DNA from: Sphingopyxis sp. OAS728
Lineage (GTDB): Bacteria > Pseudomonadota > Alphaproteobacteria > Sphingomonadales > Sphingomonadaceae
Assembly (NCBI RefSeq): GCF_014873485.1
Contig: NZ_JADBDT010000001.1
Coordinates: 2,294,001 to 2,358,000, forward strand
Direction of reading: 5' to 3'
DNA: 64,000 nucleotides
Within the stretch, counting starts at the first letter, position 1. Each line of letters begins with the position of its first letter. The notes under the pieces are model-generated. The model was not told the origin of the DNA and did not search any database. It worked only from the letters and a program-made list of their open reading frames with translations. This document shows positions 1 to 8,389 of this stretch, piece by piece. Made by a program: the position numbers and the translations under genes.

Positions 1-730
1 GCTCCAATTCGCCCAGATATCGTTCGACCGAGGTCGCACCGTTCGTACGCTGATAATCGGCCTGCGCGCGAAATTTGTGCGTCCAGTCGATCCCCTTGCG
101 CGCAAGCGCGACGCCGGCGCTCAGCCCGACGGATTCGGTATTGCCGCTGCTCTGCGACGCACCGATCTGGCCCTCGCCCTTCCAATTCTGCCAGAATTTG
201 GCCGCCGCCAGTTTCGCGCGCTCGGCCGCCGCCGCCTCGTCGCGCAGCCGCTTGCGTTCGGCGCGATAGGCGAGGAGACGTTCCTCGATCTCCTGCGCGT
301 TTTCGGGGTTGGTTTCCTTCGCCAGCTTGCCGACCGCTTCGACATCGGCATCCTTTGCACTCGCCATCGCCGCGGCGAGCATATTGCCCACCGGATCGGG
401 CGGCGTCTCCGGCGGATGCTCGCTGCGATAATAAGCGAGCAGCGCGTCGATCTCGCCGATATTGCCCGGGTTGGTCCGCCGCGCGAACCTCGCCACCGCC
501 TCGACATCGTCATTGTCGCCGCTCGCGAAGGCGGCGTCGATCATCGCGCGCACCGCGATGGGCAGCTCGGGATCGAGCGGGACAAGCGCTGTCGGGATCG
601 GATTGGCCAGCACCGGGTCGACAAGCAAGGGATTCGGCTGGAGCGACTCTGCCGCGTCCTGCGCATGCGCGGACGGAACGGCGAGAGCGAGCGGCAGGCA
701 AAGCGCGGCCAGTCGGGGGAGGTTTGTCAC
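1..730 (-). CDS. DUF481-family outer-membrane protein (3' end beyond window)
   Basis: The frame reads leftward from a GTG at 730 and runs off the left edge, so the C-terminus is missing. An AGAAGGA Shine-Dalgarno sits 8 nt upstream and decides the GTG start. The N-terminus is a signal peptide ending in SAHAQD. A charged helical stretch follows, with YRAERKRLRDEAAAERAKLA near its end. The start of a beta-barrel is then visible as KGEGQIGASQSSGNTES and WTHKFRAQADYQRTNG, the usual beginning of DUF481/YdiY-like salt-induced outer-membrane proteins. The long helical region ahead of the barrel is an extension common in sphingomonad members. The exact function is unknown; an outer-membrane location is inferred from the barrel motif. 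The missing C-terminus prevents a length comparison. Confidence 0.75.
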   Translation of the reverse strand, partial: MTNLPRLAALCLPLALAVPSAHAQDAAESLQPNPLLVDPVLANPIPTALVPLDPELPIAVRAMIDAAFASGDNDDVEAVARFARRTNPGNIGEIDALLAYYRSEHPPETPPDPVGNMLAAAMASAKDADVEAVGKLAKETNPENAQEIEERLLAYRAERKRLRDEAAAAERAKLAAAKFWQNWKGEGQIGASQSSGNTESVGLSAGVALARKGIDWTHKFRAQADYQRTNGATSVERYLGELE

Positions 731-863
731 CGAAGACGTCCTTCTCTGGGGGGCAGGAGCCGGGTTCGTTCGATCGTTCGCGCGGGGCCGGTGCGCGAAC
801 GGTGCGACCCTATAACCCGAAAGTCGCTGGCATTTCCACCCCGCGTCCCCCATTTGCAAACCT

Positions 864-1139
864 ATGGTTATCGCACTCATCGCCATTTTCTGCGCCGGGA
901 TCGGCAATTTCGCGATGCACCGCGCCTTCATGGAAAGCGACGATCCGCTGATCCAGCAGATGGTCCAGCCGCTTGCGGACAAAGTCGGGCCGAACATCAC
1001 CTACGTCTTCGAATTCCTGCTGCTCGTCGGCGCGATGGCGATCGCGACACGGAACTGGTTTACCGCGCTGATGCTCTATGGCCTCTACACAATCTTCAAC
1101 GCGATGGCATTCAGCTGGATCATGCAAAGACCGCGATAA
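864..1139 (+). CDS. small inner-membrane protein, unknown function
   Basis: A 91-residue protein with a hydrophobic N-terminal segment (MVIALIAIFCAGIGNFAMH) and a second hydrophobic stretch from about residue 48 (FEFLLLVGAMAIATRNWF) that continues to residue 86, suggesting two or three membrane helices. I do not recognise a family. The ribosome-binding site is weak. It is divergent from the DUF481 gene and converges on the TraB-like gene with only 5 bp between the stops. Codon use resembles the neighbours, and it is the only frame on the plus strand here with a membrane-protein profile, so it is probably real. Confidence 0.6.
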   Translation: MVIALIAIFCAGIGNFAMHRAFMESDDPLIQQMVQPLADKVGPNITYVFEFLLLVGAMAIATRNWFTALMLYGLYTIFNAMAFSWIMQRPR

Positions 1140-1144
1140 GCCGC

Positions 1145-2068
1145 CTACCAGGCCGGGCCGCTGATCGGCAGCCCCTGCGCCTTGAGCCGATCGAGCACGC
1201 CGTCCTTTTCGGCCAATATGCGCAGCGGAACGACCGCCAGCGTCACGCCGGGTTGCCCGGTCGCGTCGCGGATCGCACCGACCCATGTCTGGCGCAGCTC
1301 GGGACCGAAGCTGTCGTTCGTCCACGGCCAGCAGCGCCCCAGCGCCTCCTCAAGCGGGCTCGCCATCACCGCGGGCACGTCGAATTCGGTCCACGCGCGC
1401 CCGCGCGCGATCACCACATCGCCGTCCGCCTCGGCCGCCGCCATCGCGGCTTCAAGGCACGGGATATGCGTCTCGGGCGCCGCCGCAAACAGATTGTCGA
1501 GCATATCCTCGCCGCGCACCTCGCCGACGGGCTGGGTCGGAATCTTCGATTGCCGCGCCGCCTTGCGCACGACATCGGAGGCATCGTCGGCGCTGTCCTT
1601 GTTGAAGGCGAGGCGCTTCGACAGCAGGTCGAATGCCGTCATCAGGAAATTCGAACGGGCGTAGTCCTGATCGAACCGGGTTTCGAGCGCGTGAAGGCGC
1701 TTCATCTGATCGGCATTCAGATAATCGGCGGCGACGCGCCCCTTCGGCAATTTGGTCAGCCCGCCACCCTTGAAGATCAGCCGCAGGATATCGCCCGGCG
1801 ATACCTTCGCCTTGGTGCCGAGGATGACGCGCTGCGCGCGGTCGGTCGCGCCCTCCAGCCGCTCGGGACGCCACGGCGTTGCTTTCGGTACCGCCGCAAT
1901 CTCGCCGACGAGGATGACAACGCCCGCGCGCGTCTGGATCGTCCACATCGGCGCGCCCGAACGACGCGCGGTGACGACAATTTCGTCATTGGCACCGGGT
2001 TCGTCCGCCAGCGCGGTGACCGGCGCCAGCATGACCGCGGCGCCCAACAGAACCCCGAACCCGCGCAT
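1145..2068 (-). CDS. TraB/GumN-like secreted protein with degenerate motifs
   Basis: A 307-residue protein with a signal peptide (MRGFGVLLGAAVMLAPVTALADE). The fold-defining stretches of TraB/GumN proteins are recognisable: the opening WTIQTRAGVVILVGEIAAVPKATPW, a central helical region, and a C-terminal GVLDRLKAQGLPI. Family members normally carry a GTIH-like motif in the first and a GAGHL-like motif near the second. Here these positions read GEIA and VVPLRIL, so the conserved histidines are absent. The start is fixed by a TGATG junction in which the stop of the upstream metallo-beta-lactamase-fold gene overlaps this ATG by one base, which implies translational coupling. An in-frame ATG upstream would lie inside that gene and is rejected. 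Family assignment is moderate. Confidence 0.7.
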   Translation of the reverse strand: MRGFGVLLGAAVMLAPVTALADEPGANDEIVVTARRSGAPMWTIQTRAGVVILVGEIAAVPKATPWRPERLEGATDRAQRVILGTKAKVSPGDILRLIFKGGGLTKLPKGRVAADYLNADQMKRLHALETRFDQDYARSNFLMTAFDLLSKRLAFNKDSADDASDVVRKAARQSKIPTQPVGEVRGEDMLDNLFAAAPETHIPCLEAAMAAAEADGDVVIARGRAWTEFDVPAVMASPLEEALGRCWPWTNDSFGPELRQTWVGAIRDATGQPGVTLAVVPLRILAEKDGVLDRLKAQGLPISGPAW

Positions 2069-3192
2069 CAGGCTACCCCGTGATACCACCACACGCCGTC
2101 GCGGTCTTCGCGCTTCACGCGGCCCTCGACCTCGAGCCGCTTCAGATGCGCAAGCGCCTCGCCCGTCGCAAGCCCCTGATTATGCTCGCCGATCGGGCGA
2201 TTGAAGAGCAGAGGGAAGCTGTCGACCGCGCGCATCGGCGCCTTCGCTGCCGCCTCGGCCAGATTGTAGAGCCGCATCCGATGCTCGTCGCGCAGCGCCA
2301 TCAGGCGGACGTGAAGCCCCTTGAACGGCTCACCATGCGCGGGGCAGGTCACGACATCGGCGGGCACCGTCGCGAGCAATTTGTCGATCGACGCCAGCCA
2401 TTCGCCCAATGGATCGGCATCGGGTTCGGTGATGTTGACCGAAACGTTCGAGCTGATCCGCGGCAGCACCTGATCGCCCGAGACGAGCACGCCTTCGCGC
2501 TCGTTCCACAGGCAGGCATGTTCGGGGCTGTGCCCCGACCCGGTGACGACGCGCCACTGGTGCGCGCCCATGTCGAGCCGCTCGCCATCCCCGATCCGCA
2601 CATAGCTACGCGGCAGCGTGAAGATCATGCGCTGGAACATGTTCCAGCCGCGCGACCGCTGCGTCTCGATCGCAGCTTCGTCCCAGCCCGCGGCACGCGA
2701 CTGGGTGAGCACTTCGTCGGGGGCGGTATCGGAGGAATCGGCGACAATCGCCCGCGCGGTGAGCATCTCGCCACGCGTCATCCACAGCTTCACGTCCTGC
2801 TTTTTAGCGATCCAGCCCGCAAGTCCGATATGGTCGGGATGGAGGTGCGTTCCGATGACGCGCGTGATGCGCTTGTCCTTGAGCGCGCCAGCATAAAGTG
2901 CCTTCCACGCATCGGAGCACATCGTCAGGCAAATGCCGGTATCGACCACCGCGACGCCTTCATGGTCGTCGAGCAGCCAGCTGTTGATATGGCCGAGCGA
3001 CCCCGGCATCGGGATGCGCGCCCAGCTGATGCCGTTCGCGATGCGGATCGTCTCGCCCGGTCCGGGTGCGGCCTCGCCCCATGGATAGGTGAGCCCCGCA
3101 TGACTCGTCGCGGTAAAGCTGTCGTCCTGGGTCAGCGAGGCATCCGGCGAGCCGCTGGCCGCCGGAATATTATCCTCGTCCGCCCCCGCCAT
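2068..3192 (-). CDS. metallo-beta-lactamase-fold hydrolase
   Basis: A 374-residue cytosolic protein with the metal-binding set of the metallo-beta-lactamase fold: THLHPDHIG (HxHxDH), GSGHSPEH, SGDQVLP and PAHGEP. The C-terminal ~80 residues (GLATGEALAHLKRLEVEGRVKRE) look like a small winged-helix cap, as in LACTB2-like proteins, some of which are nucleases or hydrolases. A specific substrate cannot be read from the sequence. The ATG lies 3 bp after the trcR stop and the gene overlaps the TraB-like gene by one base, so the three are probably one operon. A full set of metal ligands is present, so activity is expected. Confidence 0.85.
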   Translation of the reverse strand: MAGADEDNIPAASGSPDASLTQDDSFTATSHAGLTYPWGEAAPGPGETIRIANGISWARIPMPGSLGHINSWLLDDHEGVAVVDTGICLTMCSDAWKALYAGALKDKRITRVIGTHLHPDHIGLAGWIAKKQDVKLWMTRGEMLTARAIVADSSDTAPDEVLTQSRAAGWDEAAIETQRSRGWNMFQRMIFTLPRSYVRIGDGERLDMGAHQWRVVTGSGHSPEHACLWNEREGVLVSGDQVLPRISSNVSVNITEPDADPLGEWLASIDKLLATVPADVVTCPAHGEPFKGLHVRLMALRDEHRMRLYNLAEAAAKAPMRAVDSFPLLFNRPIGEHNQGLATGEALAHLKRLEVEGRVKREDRDGVWWYHGVA

Positions 3193-3195
3193 GCG

Positions 3196-3858
3196 TCAGG
3201 CTTCGCCGTCGGCTTCGGCCTCTTCGGCGGCGCGCGCTTCGGCGGCCGCGCTACGCTCGGCGCGCAGTTCTTCGAGCAGCGCTTCGCGGTCGCCCTCGAA
3301 CCGGCTGTCCTCGGGGGCCTTGATGCCGGCCTTCTTCGCCGCCTTGGCGACGAGCGCGTCGAGTTCACGCTGCGAGCAGAGGCCGAGCGTTACCGGGTCC
3401 TTCGGCACGATGTTCGCGCTGTTCCAATGGCTGCGGTCGCGGATCGCGCCGATCGTGTTGCGGGTGGTGCCGATCAGCTTGCCGATCGCGCCGTCCGACA
3501 CTTCGGGGTGGTTCTTCAGGATCCACGCGATGCCGTCGGGCTTGTCCTGGCGCTTGCTGACCGGGGTATAGCGCGGGCCGCGGGTACGGCGGATCGTGTC
3601 CTGCGCCTGCTTGCTCATCTTAAGCTTGTAGTTCGGGTCCTTCTGACCCTTTTCGATTTCGTCCATCGACAGCTCGTGCGCGCGGACGGGGTCGCGGCCG
3701 GTATATTTGGTCGCGGCGGTCTCGTCGGCGATCGCCTGCACTTCGAGGATGTGGATGCCGCAATATTCGGCGATCTGGGCAAAGGTCAGGCCGGTGTTGT
3801 CGACCAGCCAGGCGGCGGTCGCATGCGGCATCAGCGGGGTGGCGTCGGCAGTGGCCAT
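3196..3858 (-). CDS. trcR: TrcR/DUF1013-family cell-cycle transcriptional regulator
   Basis: A 220-residue protein matching the alphaproteobacterial DUF1013 family, now called TrcR. Two helix-turn-helix-like segments are visible: residues 24-45 (LTFAQIAEYCGIHILEV) and residues 120-141 (VSDGAIGKLIGTTRNTIGAI). The region between carries the characteristic KYTGRDPVRAHELS and RRTRGPRYTP blocks. The tail is alanine- and glutamate-rich and probably disordered. In this family the protein is thought to bind DNA and influence cell-cycle transcription; targets here are unknown. GGAG lies 10 nt before the ATG. It is the first gene of a three-gene operon with the metallo-beta-lactamase-fold and TraB-like genes and is insulated upstream by a strong terminator. 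Confidence 0.88.
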   Translation of the reverse strand: MATADATPLMPHATAAWLVDNTGLTFAQIAEYCGIHILEVQAIADETAATKYTGRDPVRAHELSMDEIEKGQKDPNYKLKMSKQAQDTIRRTRGPRYTPVSKRQDKPDGIAWILKNHPEVSDGAIGKLIGTTRNTIGAIRDRSHWNSANIVPKDPVTLGLCSQRELDALVAKAAKKAGIKAPEDSRFEGDREALLEELRAERSAAAEARAAEEAEADGEA

Positions 3859-3879
3859 GACGAAAAGTCTCCAAGCGGA

Positions 3880-3910
3880 AATAATAAGGGCCGCCCCTCG
3901 CGGGGCGGCC
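3880..3910 (-). terminator. rho-independent terminator after the glutathione transferase gene
   Basis: The arms GGCCGCCCC (3889-3897) and GGGGCGGCC (3902-3910) form a 9-bp perfect stem. On the minus strand it is followed by CTTATTATT, a moderate T tract. It lies between the stop of the GST gene and the ATG of trcR. Confidence 0.8.
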
Positions 3911-3969
3911 GTTCGGCGGCTGATGTAGACCTGTTTGGCCTATGGGGCAAGGGAGAAGGCTTTGCGCAC

Positions 3970-4593
3970 TTATGCCGCCATCGGCACAAACCCCGGCTCG
4001 GCCTCGATCCGCGCGATCCATCGTTGCACCGCAGGAGTGTCAGCGAGCGCGAACAGCCCGCTGTCCTCGGCGACATGCGTATAGGCATAAAGCACAATGT
4101 CGGCGAGCGAGAGGTCGTGCCCCGCGAGCCAGTCGCGCCCGGTTAGATGCTCGTCCATCAATTTCAGCGCCGCTACGCCCGCCGCCTGTTTCGCGGGCAA
4201 TTGCGCGCGCTGGAGGTCGGTGAAATTCGCCTCGCCGATCCACTTCATCCAGAAGCGCAAGGTCGCGACATTCGGTTCGTGATTATATTGTTCGAAGAAC
4301 ATCCAGCGCAGCATGTCGGCGCGCTCGAACCGGTCATAGGGGACGAGATGTGTGCCGTCGGCGAGCCAGAAACAGGCGGCGTTGCTTTCGGGCAGGAACT
4401 TGTCGCCGACCTGCAGCACCGGGATACGGCCGTTGGCGTTGACCTTCGCCAGAAACTCGGGCGTCCGCGTCTCGCCCTTCATGATGTCATATTCGCGCCG
4501 TTCGATTGGGCACTCAAGCAGCGCCGCGGTCAGCCGGATCTTGTAGCAATTGCCGCTCGCGGCATATTCGTGAAGGATCGGCCTGTCGCCCAT
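3970..4593 (-). CDS. glutathione S-transferase family protein
   Basis: A 207-residue protein with the two-domain GST layout. The thioredoxin-like N-terminal domain opens LHEYAASGNCYKIRL, has the cis-Pro loop GRIPVLQ and the GSH gamma-Glu-contacting LPESNAACFWL. An all-helical domain follows with LAGHDLSLADIVLYAY, the N-capping box of GSTs. The likely reaction is glutathione conjugation or glutathione-dependent reduction; the substrate is not predictable. I prefer the ATG at 4593, which has GGGGGC 4 nt upstream; an ATG four codons earlier at 4605 has no visible ribosome-binding site. It is a single gene, with a hairpin upstream and a terminator downstream. Confidence 0.88.
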   Translation of the reverse strand: MGDRPILHEYAASGNCYKIRLTAALLECPIERREYDIMKGETRTPEFLAKVNANGRIPVLQVGDKFLPESNAACFWLADGTHLVPYDRFERADMLRWMFFEQYNHEPNVATLRFWMKWIGEANFTDLQRAQLPAKQAAGVAALKLMDEHLTGRDWLAGHDLSLADIVLYAYTHVAEDSGLFALADTPAVQRWIARIEAEPGFVPMAA

Positions 4594-4615
4594 TGCAGCC
4601 CCCATCGTGATGAAT

Positions 4616-4642
4616 CGCCGCTGGCCCCCGACACCAGCGGCG
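4616..4642. terminator. hairpin between lipoprotein and GST genes
   Basis: A perfect 9-bp stem CGCCGCTGG / CCAGCGGCG with a 9-nt loop, just after the stop of the lipoprotein gene read on the minus strand. No T tract follows, so it may attenuate or protect the 3' end rather than terminate efficiently. Confidence 0.45.
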
Positions 4643-4680
4643 CTTCTATGCGGGGAACGGGCAATGCCCGCAAGCGGAGC

Positions 4681-5247
4681 TTACGGGCCGCAGCGCCACA
4701 CCCCGGCGAAGACACGCTGCGCGCCGTCGGCGCGGTCCGCGGTCAGCGTCGCGGGACGTGGAGGCGATTCGCCGCCGCCCGGTGCCGGCCCTACCAGAGC
4801 GACGCGAAGCTGCAGGCCCTTGCTGAAGAATTTGGTGCCCTTGGCCATCGCGTCGAAGCCGCCGTTCGCCGACACGGGCTCGATTGTATCGCCGACCTTC
4901 ACGATGCCCCGCGACGGGTCGCTCGAGGCAACGTCGCCATTGGCGATCAGGATCGGCTGCGCGGCTTCGTCAGCCGCGAAGCTGCATGCGAGTTCGCCCT
5001 TCAGCTTGGCGCCGCCGACGTCGGCTTCGGTCAGCGCCGAAAGTTCGATCGGCGATCCGTCGCCGCCGCGCGTCGGAATGTCGGTCGGCTTGATCGCGGG
5101 CACGGCGGGCTCGGCCGCCTTGCCTTCGGGCACCACGTCGCCGTCATAGGAGGCGGTGGAGGCTTTTTCGGTTTCGGCGGGCCCGGAACAGGCCGCAAGG
5201 GCAAAGGAGAGAGCGGTGGCAGGAACGAGCAAACTACGCATCTTCAT
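4681..5247 (-). CDS. hypothetical lipoprotein
   Basis: A 188-residue protein starting MKMRSLLVPATALSFALAACSGP, with a clear lipobox (LAAC) that predicts cleavage and lipidation at Cys20. An Ala/Pro/Glu-rich linker of about 40 residues follows. The globular part contains AKLKGELACSFA, a second cysteine and a C-terminal FAGVWRCGP. I do not recognise a family. It is probably an envelope lipoprotein, with the two mature-domain cysteines (in LACSF and WRCGP) possibly forming a disulfide. It sits between GST and quinone oxidoreductase genes on the same strand, with about 75 bp on either side, so operon membership is uncertain. Confidence 0.7.
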   Translation of the reverse strand: MKMRSLLVPATALSFALAACSGPAETEKASTASYDGDVVPEGKAAEPAVPAIKPTDIPTRGGDGSPIELSALTEADVGGAKLKGELACSFAADEAAQPILIANGDVASSDPSRGIVKVGDTIEPVSANGGFDAMAKGTKFFSKGLQLRVALVGPAPGGGESPPRPATLTADRADGAQRVFAGVWRCGP

Positions 5248-5321
5248 GGGGAGAGATCATCCTCTTTGATTGTCCCCCTCCGGTCGCTCAACCGCCGATC
5301 ATGCCCGAATGTTCCCTCGGT

Positions 5322-6302
5322 TCATCCCACGCTGAGCACGATCTTCCCCACATGCTCGCCCGCCTGCATCCGTGCGTGCGCCGCGCTCGCGTCGGCGAGC
5401 GGGAAGGCCCGATCCATCGCGGGCTTCCACCCGCCTTCGGCAAGACGCGGCCACAATGTGCGATGGATTTCGTCGGCGAGCAGCGCCTTGAAGTCTGCGC
5501 TGCGCGCGCGGAGGGTCGATCCGGTCAGCGTCAGGCGGCGGCGCATAACATCGGTGATGTCGATTTCGGCCTTTGCGCCGCGCTGGAAGGCGATCGAGAC
5601 ATGGCGCCCGTCCTCGGCGAGGCACGCGAGGTTGCGCGGCAGATAGTCGCCGCCGACCATGTCGAGCACGACGTTGACGCCCTTGCCACCGGTGAAGGTC
5701 TTTACTGCCTCGACATAATCCTCGGCCGAATAGTCGACCGCCAGATCGGCGCCGAGCGCCATTGCGGCGGCGCATTTGTCGGCGCTGCCGCACGTCACGA
5801 TGATCTTGATGTCGAACAATTTGCAGAGGCCGATCGCGGTCGTGCCGATGCCGCTGGTGCCGCCATGGACGAGCACGGTCTCGCCATCATGCACATAGCC
5901 GCGCTCAAAGAGGTTGTGCCACACGGTGAAGACGGTTTCGGGCAGCGCCGCGGCCTCGGCCATCGAAAAACCCTTGGGTACCGGCAGGCAGCTTCCGATC
6001 GGAGCGAGGCAATATTCTGCATAGCCGCCACCCGCGACGAGCGCACACACCGCCTGCCCCAAAAGCTCGGGATCGCCCCCCGGCCCAATCCCGGCAATTA
6101 CCCCTGCAATCTCCAGCCCCGGCAGGTCCGACGCGCCCGGCGGCGGCGGGTAAAAGCCCATGCGCTGGAGGACGTCGGGGCGGTTCACCCCCGCGGCGGC
6201 GACGCGGATCAGCACCTCCCCCGGGCCCGGCTGCGGCACCGGCCGCGTCGTCGGTTGCAACACTTCGGGCCCGCCCGGCGCACTGATGGCGATGGCGGTC
6301 AT
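5322..6302 (-). CDS. NAD(P)H-quinone oxidoreductase, zinc-independent MDR family
   Basis: A 326-residue member of the medium-chain dehydrogenase/reductase superfamily, closest to the PIG3/QorA branch. It begins MTAIAISAPGGPEVL, has VAAAGVNRPDVLQR and PGLEIAGVI in the catalytic domain, and a nucleotide-binding loop VLVHGGTSGIGTTAIGLCKL. The structural and catalytic zinc cysteines of alcohol dehydrogenases are absent, as expected for quinone reductases. It probably reduces quinones with NADPH in the cytosol. The ATG at 6302 matches the usual family N-terminus; a GTG at 6323 has a better Shine-Dalgarno (GGGGGA, 9 nt) and cannot be excluded. It is divergent from the DUF1192 gene. Confidence 0.88.
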   Translation of the reverse strand: MTAIAISAPGGPEVLQPTTRPVPQPGPGEVLIRVAAAGVNRPDVLQRMGFYPPPPGASDLPGLEIAGVIAGIGPGGDPELLGQAVCALVAGGGYAEYCLAPIGSCLPVPKGFSMAEAAALPETVFTVWHNLFERGYVHDGETVLVHGGTSGIGTTAIGLCKLFDIKIIVTCGSADKCAAAMALGADLAVDYSAEDYVEAVKTFTGGKGVNVVLDMVGGDYLPRNLACLAEDGRHVSIAFQRGAKAEIDITDVMRRRLTLTGSTLRARSADFKALLADEIHRTLWPRLAEGGWKPAMDRAFPLADASAAHARMQAGEHVGKIVLSVG

Positions 6303-6455
6303 TTGTACTGGCACGCTGGTCACGCTGCTAATTCCCCCACTGGTCCCCTCAGGGTCCGTACTGATCCCCTACCCCCTGGCCCGCCTTATTGACAGTGCCG
6401 CGACACGGGTCAACAGTCGCGCGCCTTTTAACATGAGGGACCAGGAGGATACGCC

Positions 6456-6653
6456 ATGGACGATGACGACCTTCCCCGCCGCCGCGACGATATACTGACG
6501 GCGCTGATAAAACAGCCACTCGATCCTTTGTCGGTCGACGAGCTCGGCGAACGCATCGCAACCCTCGAAGCCGAGATCGAGCGCGTCAAGGCGCACCGCA
6601 GCGCGGCGACGAGCCAGAAGGCGGCGGCCGAGGCGCTGTTCCGGAAGAATTGA
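6456..6653 (+). CDS. DUF1192 small protein
   Basis: A 65-residue protein with the DUF1192 pattern: an acidic N-terminus (MDDDDLPRR), PLSVDELGERIATLEAEIERVKAH, and a C-terminal helix AAAEALFRKN. It is predicted to be mostly coiled coil. This short family is widespread in Alphaproteobacteria and has no established function. AGGAGG lies 7 nt before the ATG. It converges with the haem peroxidase gene. Confidence 0.85.
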   Translation: MDDDDLPRRRDDILTALIKQPLDPLSVDELGERIATLEAEIERVKAHRSAATSQKAAAEALFRKN

Positions 6654-6712
6654 GCGAAAGAAATCGCCGACGCCCCTCGGGGCGCCGGCGACATCGCCCC
6701 CCTTTTCGCGCG

Positions 6713-8197
6713 CTAGGCGACCTCTGCGTACCGAAGCAAATCGATCATCCGGAAATCGTCGCCCTTCTTCGACGCGTCGACCGTCGGCAGGAAGGGCTGC
6801 CATTCGGGATCCTGCGACAGATAGGATCCCTTGTCACCCTGCAGCAGCCCGACGAACACCTCGGTAACGATTCGTGCGCCGACCGGGCCGAGCCGCTCGC
6901 CATTTTGCGTCACCTGCGCCTCGCGCAGGATGTAGAACCACAGCGGCGTCCGGTCGTCGAAGCCGTGCGGCTTGAGGTCGGACAGGTCTCCCTTCGACAG
7001 TTCGGGCAGCTTCATCGCGCGCGCCACCCGCTGCCCCGACGGCAGCGAGAAGGTCAGGTGGCGGAGCAGGTTGCGCTGCGCGAGCGATGCCGGGTTCGAC
7101 TTCGGATCGGGGTTCGGCACCACCGATCCCGGCAGGCGGAACAGCGAGGTAGACAGCGTCGTGTCGATCTTCTTGTTCGGCTTCACATTGCCGTCGCTGA
7201 AATCGAAGAAGGTCGGCCAGTCGATGAAGCGCCGCGGTGCGCGGCAACCGCCCGACAGATCGTCGGGATCGTTGGGGTCCGACGGCGTCGGGGTAAAGAT
7301 CATCGCAAAGAAGGGATTGCCGCCATTGCCGGTGAAATTGGCGCGGTACGACGGTCGCACCTGGCTATGCCCGAAACGATAGGCCGCGACCGAAAATTCG
7401 ACCGGGATATAGGGCTCGTTGTGCCAGCTGTAATATTTGCGGCCGTTCGTCAGAACATCGTCGACCACTGTATCGCCGCACGTCTTGCGCAGGAATTCAT
7501 GGACGATGATCCATTGATAATGCCAGCGCACGATCCGCTGCGCCTCGGCGAAAATCTCGTCCGATCCGGTCAGCTTGATCTTGGTCTTTACATATTCGAC
7601 GACCTGATTGTGAAACTTCAGGAAAGCGACCTGCAACTGGCTGATGATCAGATTCTCGTCGTCGCGCGGGTCGCCGATCAGCGCGACCTTCTGGCTGTTG
7701 CGCGGCACATCGAACTTGTTCGCGGTGCCGGTGGGTTCGAGCAGGAACTTCCCGCCCTTGCCGCCCTGCGTGTCATAGAGGTGCGGACTGCCGCCTGGCC
7801 CCGCGCCATAGACATTGTCGAGGCCAAGGCTTGGGGTACGGAAATTGGCGATCTGTTCGGGATCGACCTGCCGCTCGAGGCTCGACGTAGGGTCGAAGGT
7901 CATGTCGTGATCGAGGAACTGGCCGAGGAAGGTAAAGCCCGCGGTCAGCGTCGGATTGTCGCTGTTCTTCGCCGACAGCGCCGGGTTGGTGATCAGCTCG
8001 GCGGGCGTCTTGGTCAGATTGTCCTTGGCATCCATGATGCCGCCCACCTTGCCGATTTCGATCAGCGCGGCGCGCACATCGGGAGTATCGGCGGCAAAGG
8101 GGGGCAGTTCGCCGAACATGCGGCCAAAACGGCCGGCGTCGGAATATTTGGACCGCGGCGGAACGATGTCGCGCGGATATACGCCGTGACGAGGCAT
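6713..8197 (-). CDS. animal-type haem peroxidase
   Basis: A 494-residue protein of the peroxidase-cyclooxygenase (animal haem peroxidase) superfamily. The distal site GQFLDHDMTFDPT carries the distal His and the adjacent Asp that can form a haem ester. GDPRDDENLIISQLQVAF holds the catalytic Arg and the second ester-forming acidic residue. YRFGHSQVRPSY contains the proximal His. All key residues are present, so peroxidase activity with covalently attached haem is predicted. No signal peptide or membrane segment is visible, so the enzyme is cytosolic or exported by another route. AGGAGAG precedes the ATG. The gene stands alone. Bacterial members exist, but their substrates are poorly known. Confidence 0.88.
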   Translation of the reverse strand: MPRHGVYPRDIVPPRSKYSDAGRFGRMFGELPPFAADTPDVRAALIEIGKVGGIMDAKDNLTKTPAELITNPALSAKNSDNPTLTAGFTFLGQFLDHDMTFDPTSSLERQVDPEQIANFRTPSLGLDNVYGAGPGGSPHLYDTQGGKGGKFLLEPTGTANKFDVPRNSQKVALIGDPRDDENLIISQLQVAFLKFHNQVVEYVKTKIKLTGSDEIFAEAQRIVRWHYQWIIVHEFLRKTCGDTVVDDVLTNGRKYYSWHNEPYIPVEFSVAAYRFGHSQVRPSYRANFTGNGGNPFFAMIFTPTPSDPNDPDDLSGGCRAPRRFIDWPTFFDFSDGNVKPNKKIDTTLSTSLFRLPGSVVPNPDPKSNPASLAQRNLLRHLTFSLPSGQRVARAMKLPELSKGDLSDLKPHGFDDRTPLWFYILREAQVTQNGERLGPVGARIVTEVFVGLLQGDKGSYLSQDPEWQPFLPTVDASKKGDDFRMIDLLRYAEVA

Positions 8198-8389
8198 GGC
8201 AGTCTCTCCTGTTGGTCAACTATGTTTTGGGTTTTTCGGGACGATCCACCCACCAAGAGAGCTGGCATCCGCTGTTTTAGGCGCGAACCTGCGGCAAGGG
8301 TTGCGCCGATCCGCGCGCAGTCCCAAGATTTTAGGTGACTAATTCGGAATTAACATGCCGGGTCGCGGCGAAATCGCGACGGAGCGAGC

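Noticed and set aside
77..2083. Plus-strand open frame of 668 codons at the left end
   Set aside because: It covers the DUF481 and TraB-like genes in antisense and has an Arg-rich, low-complexity composition. Both minus-strand genes have signal peptides and domain motifs.
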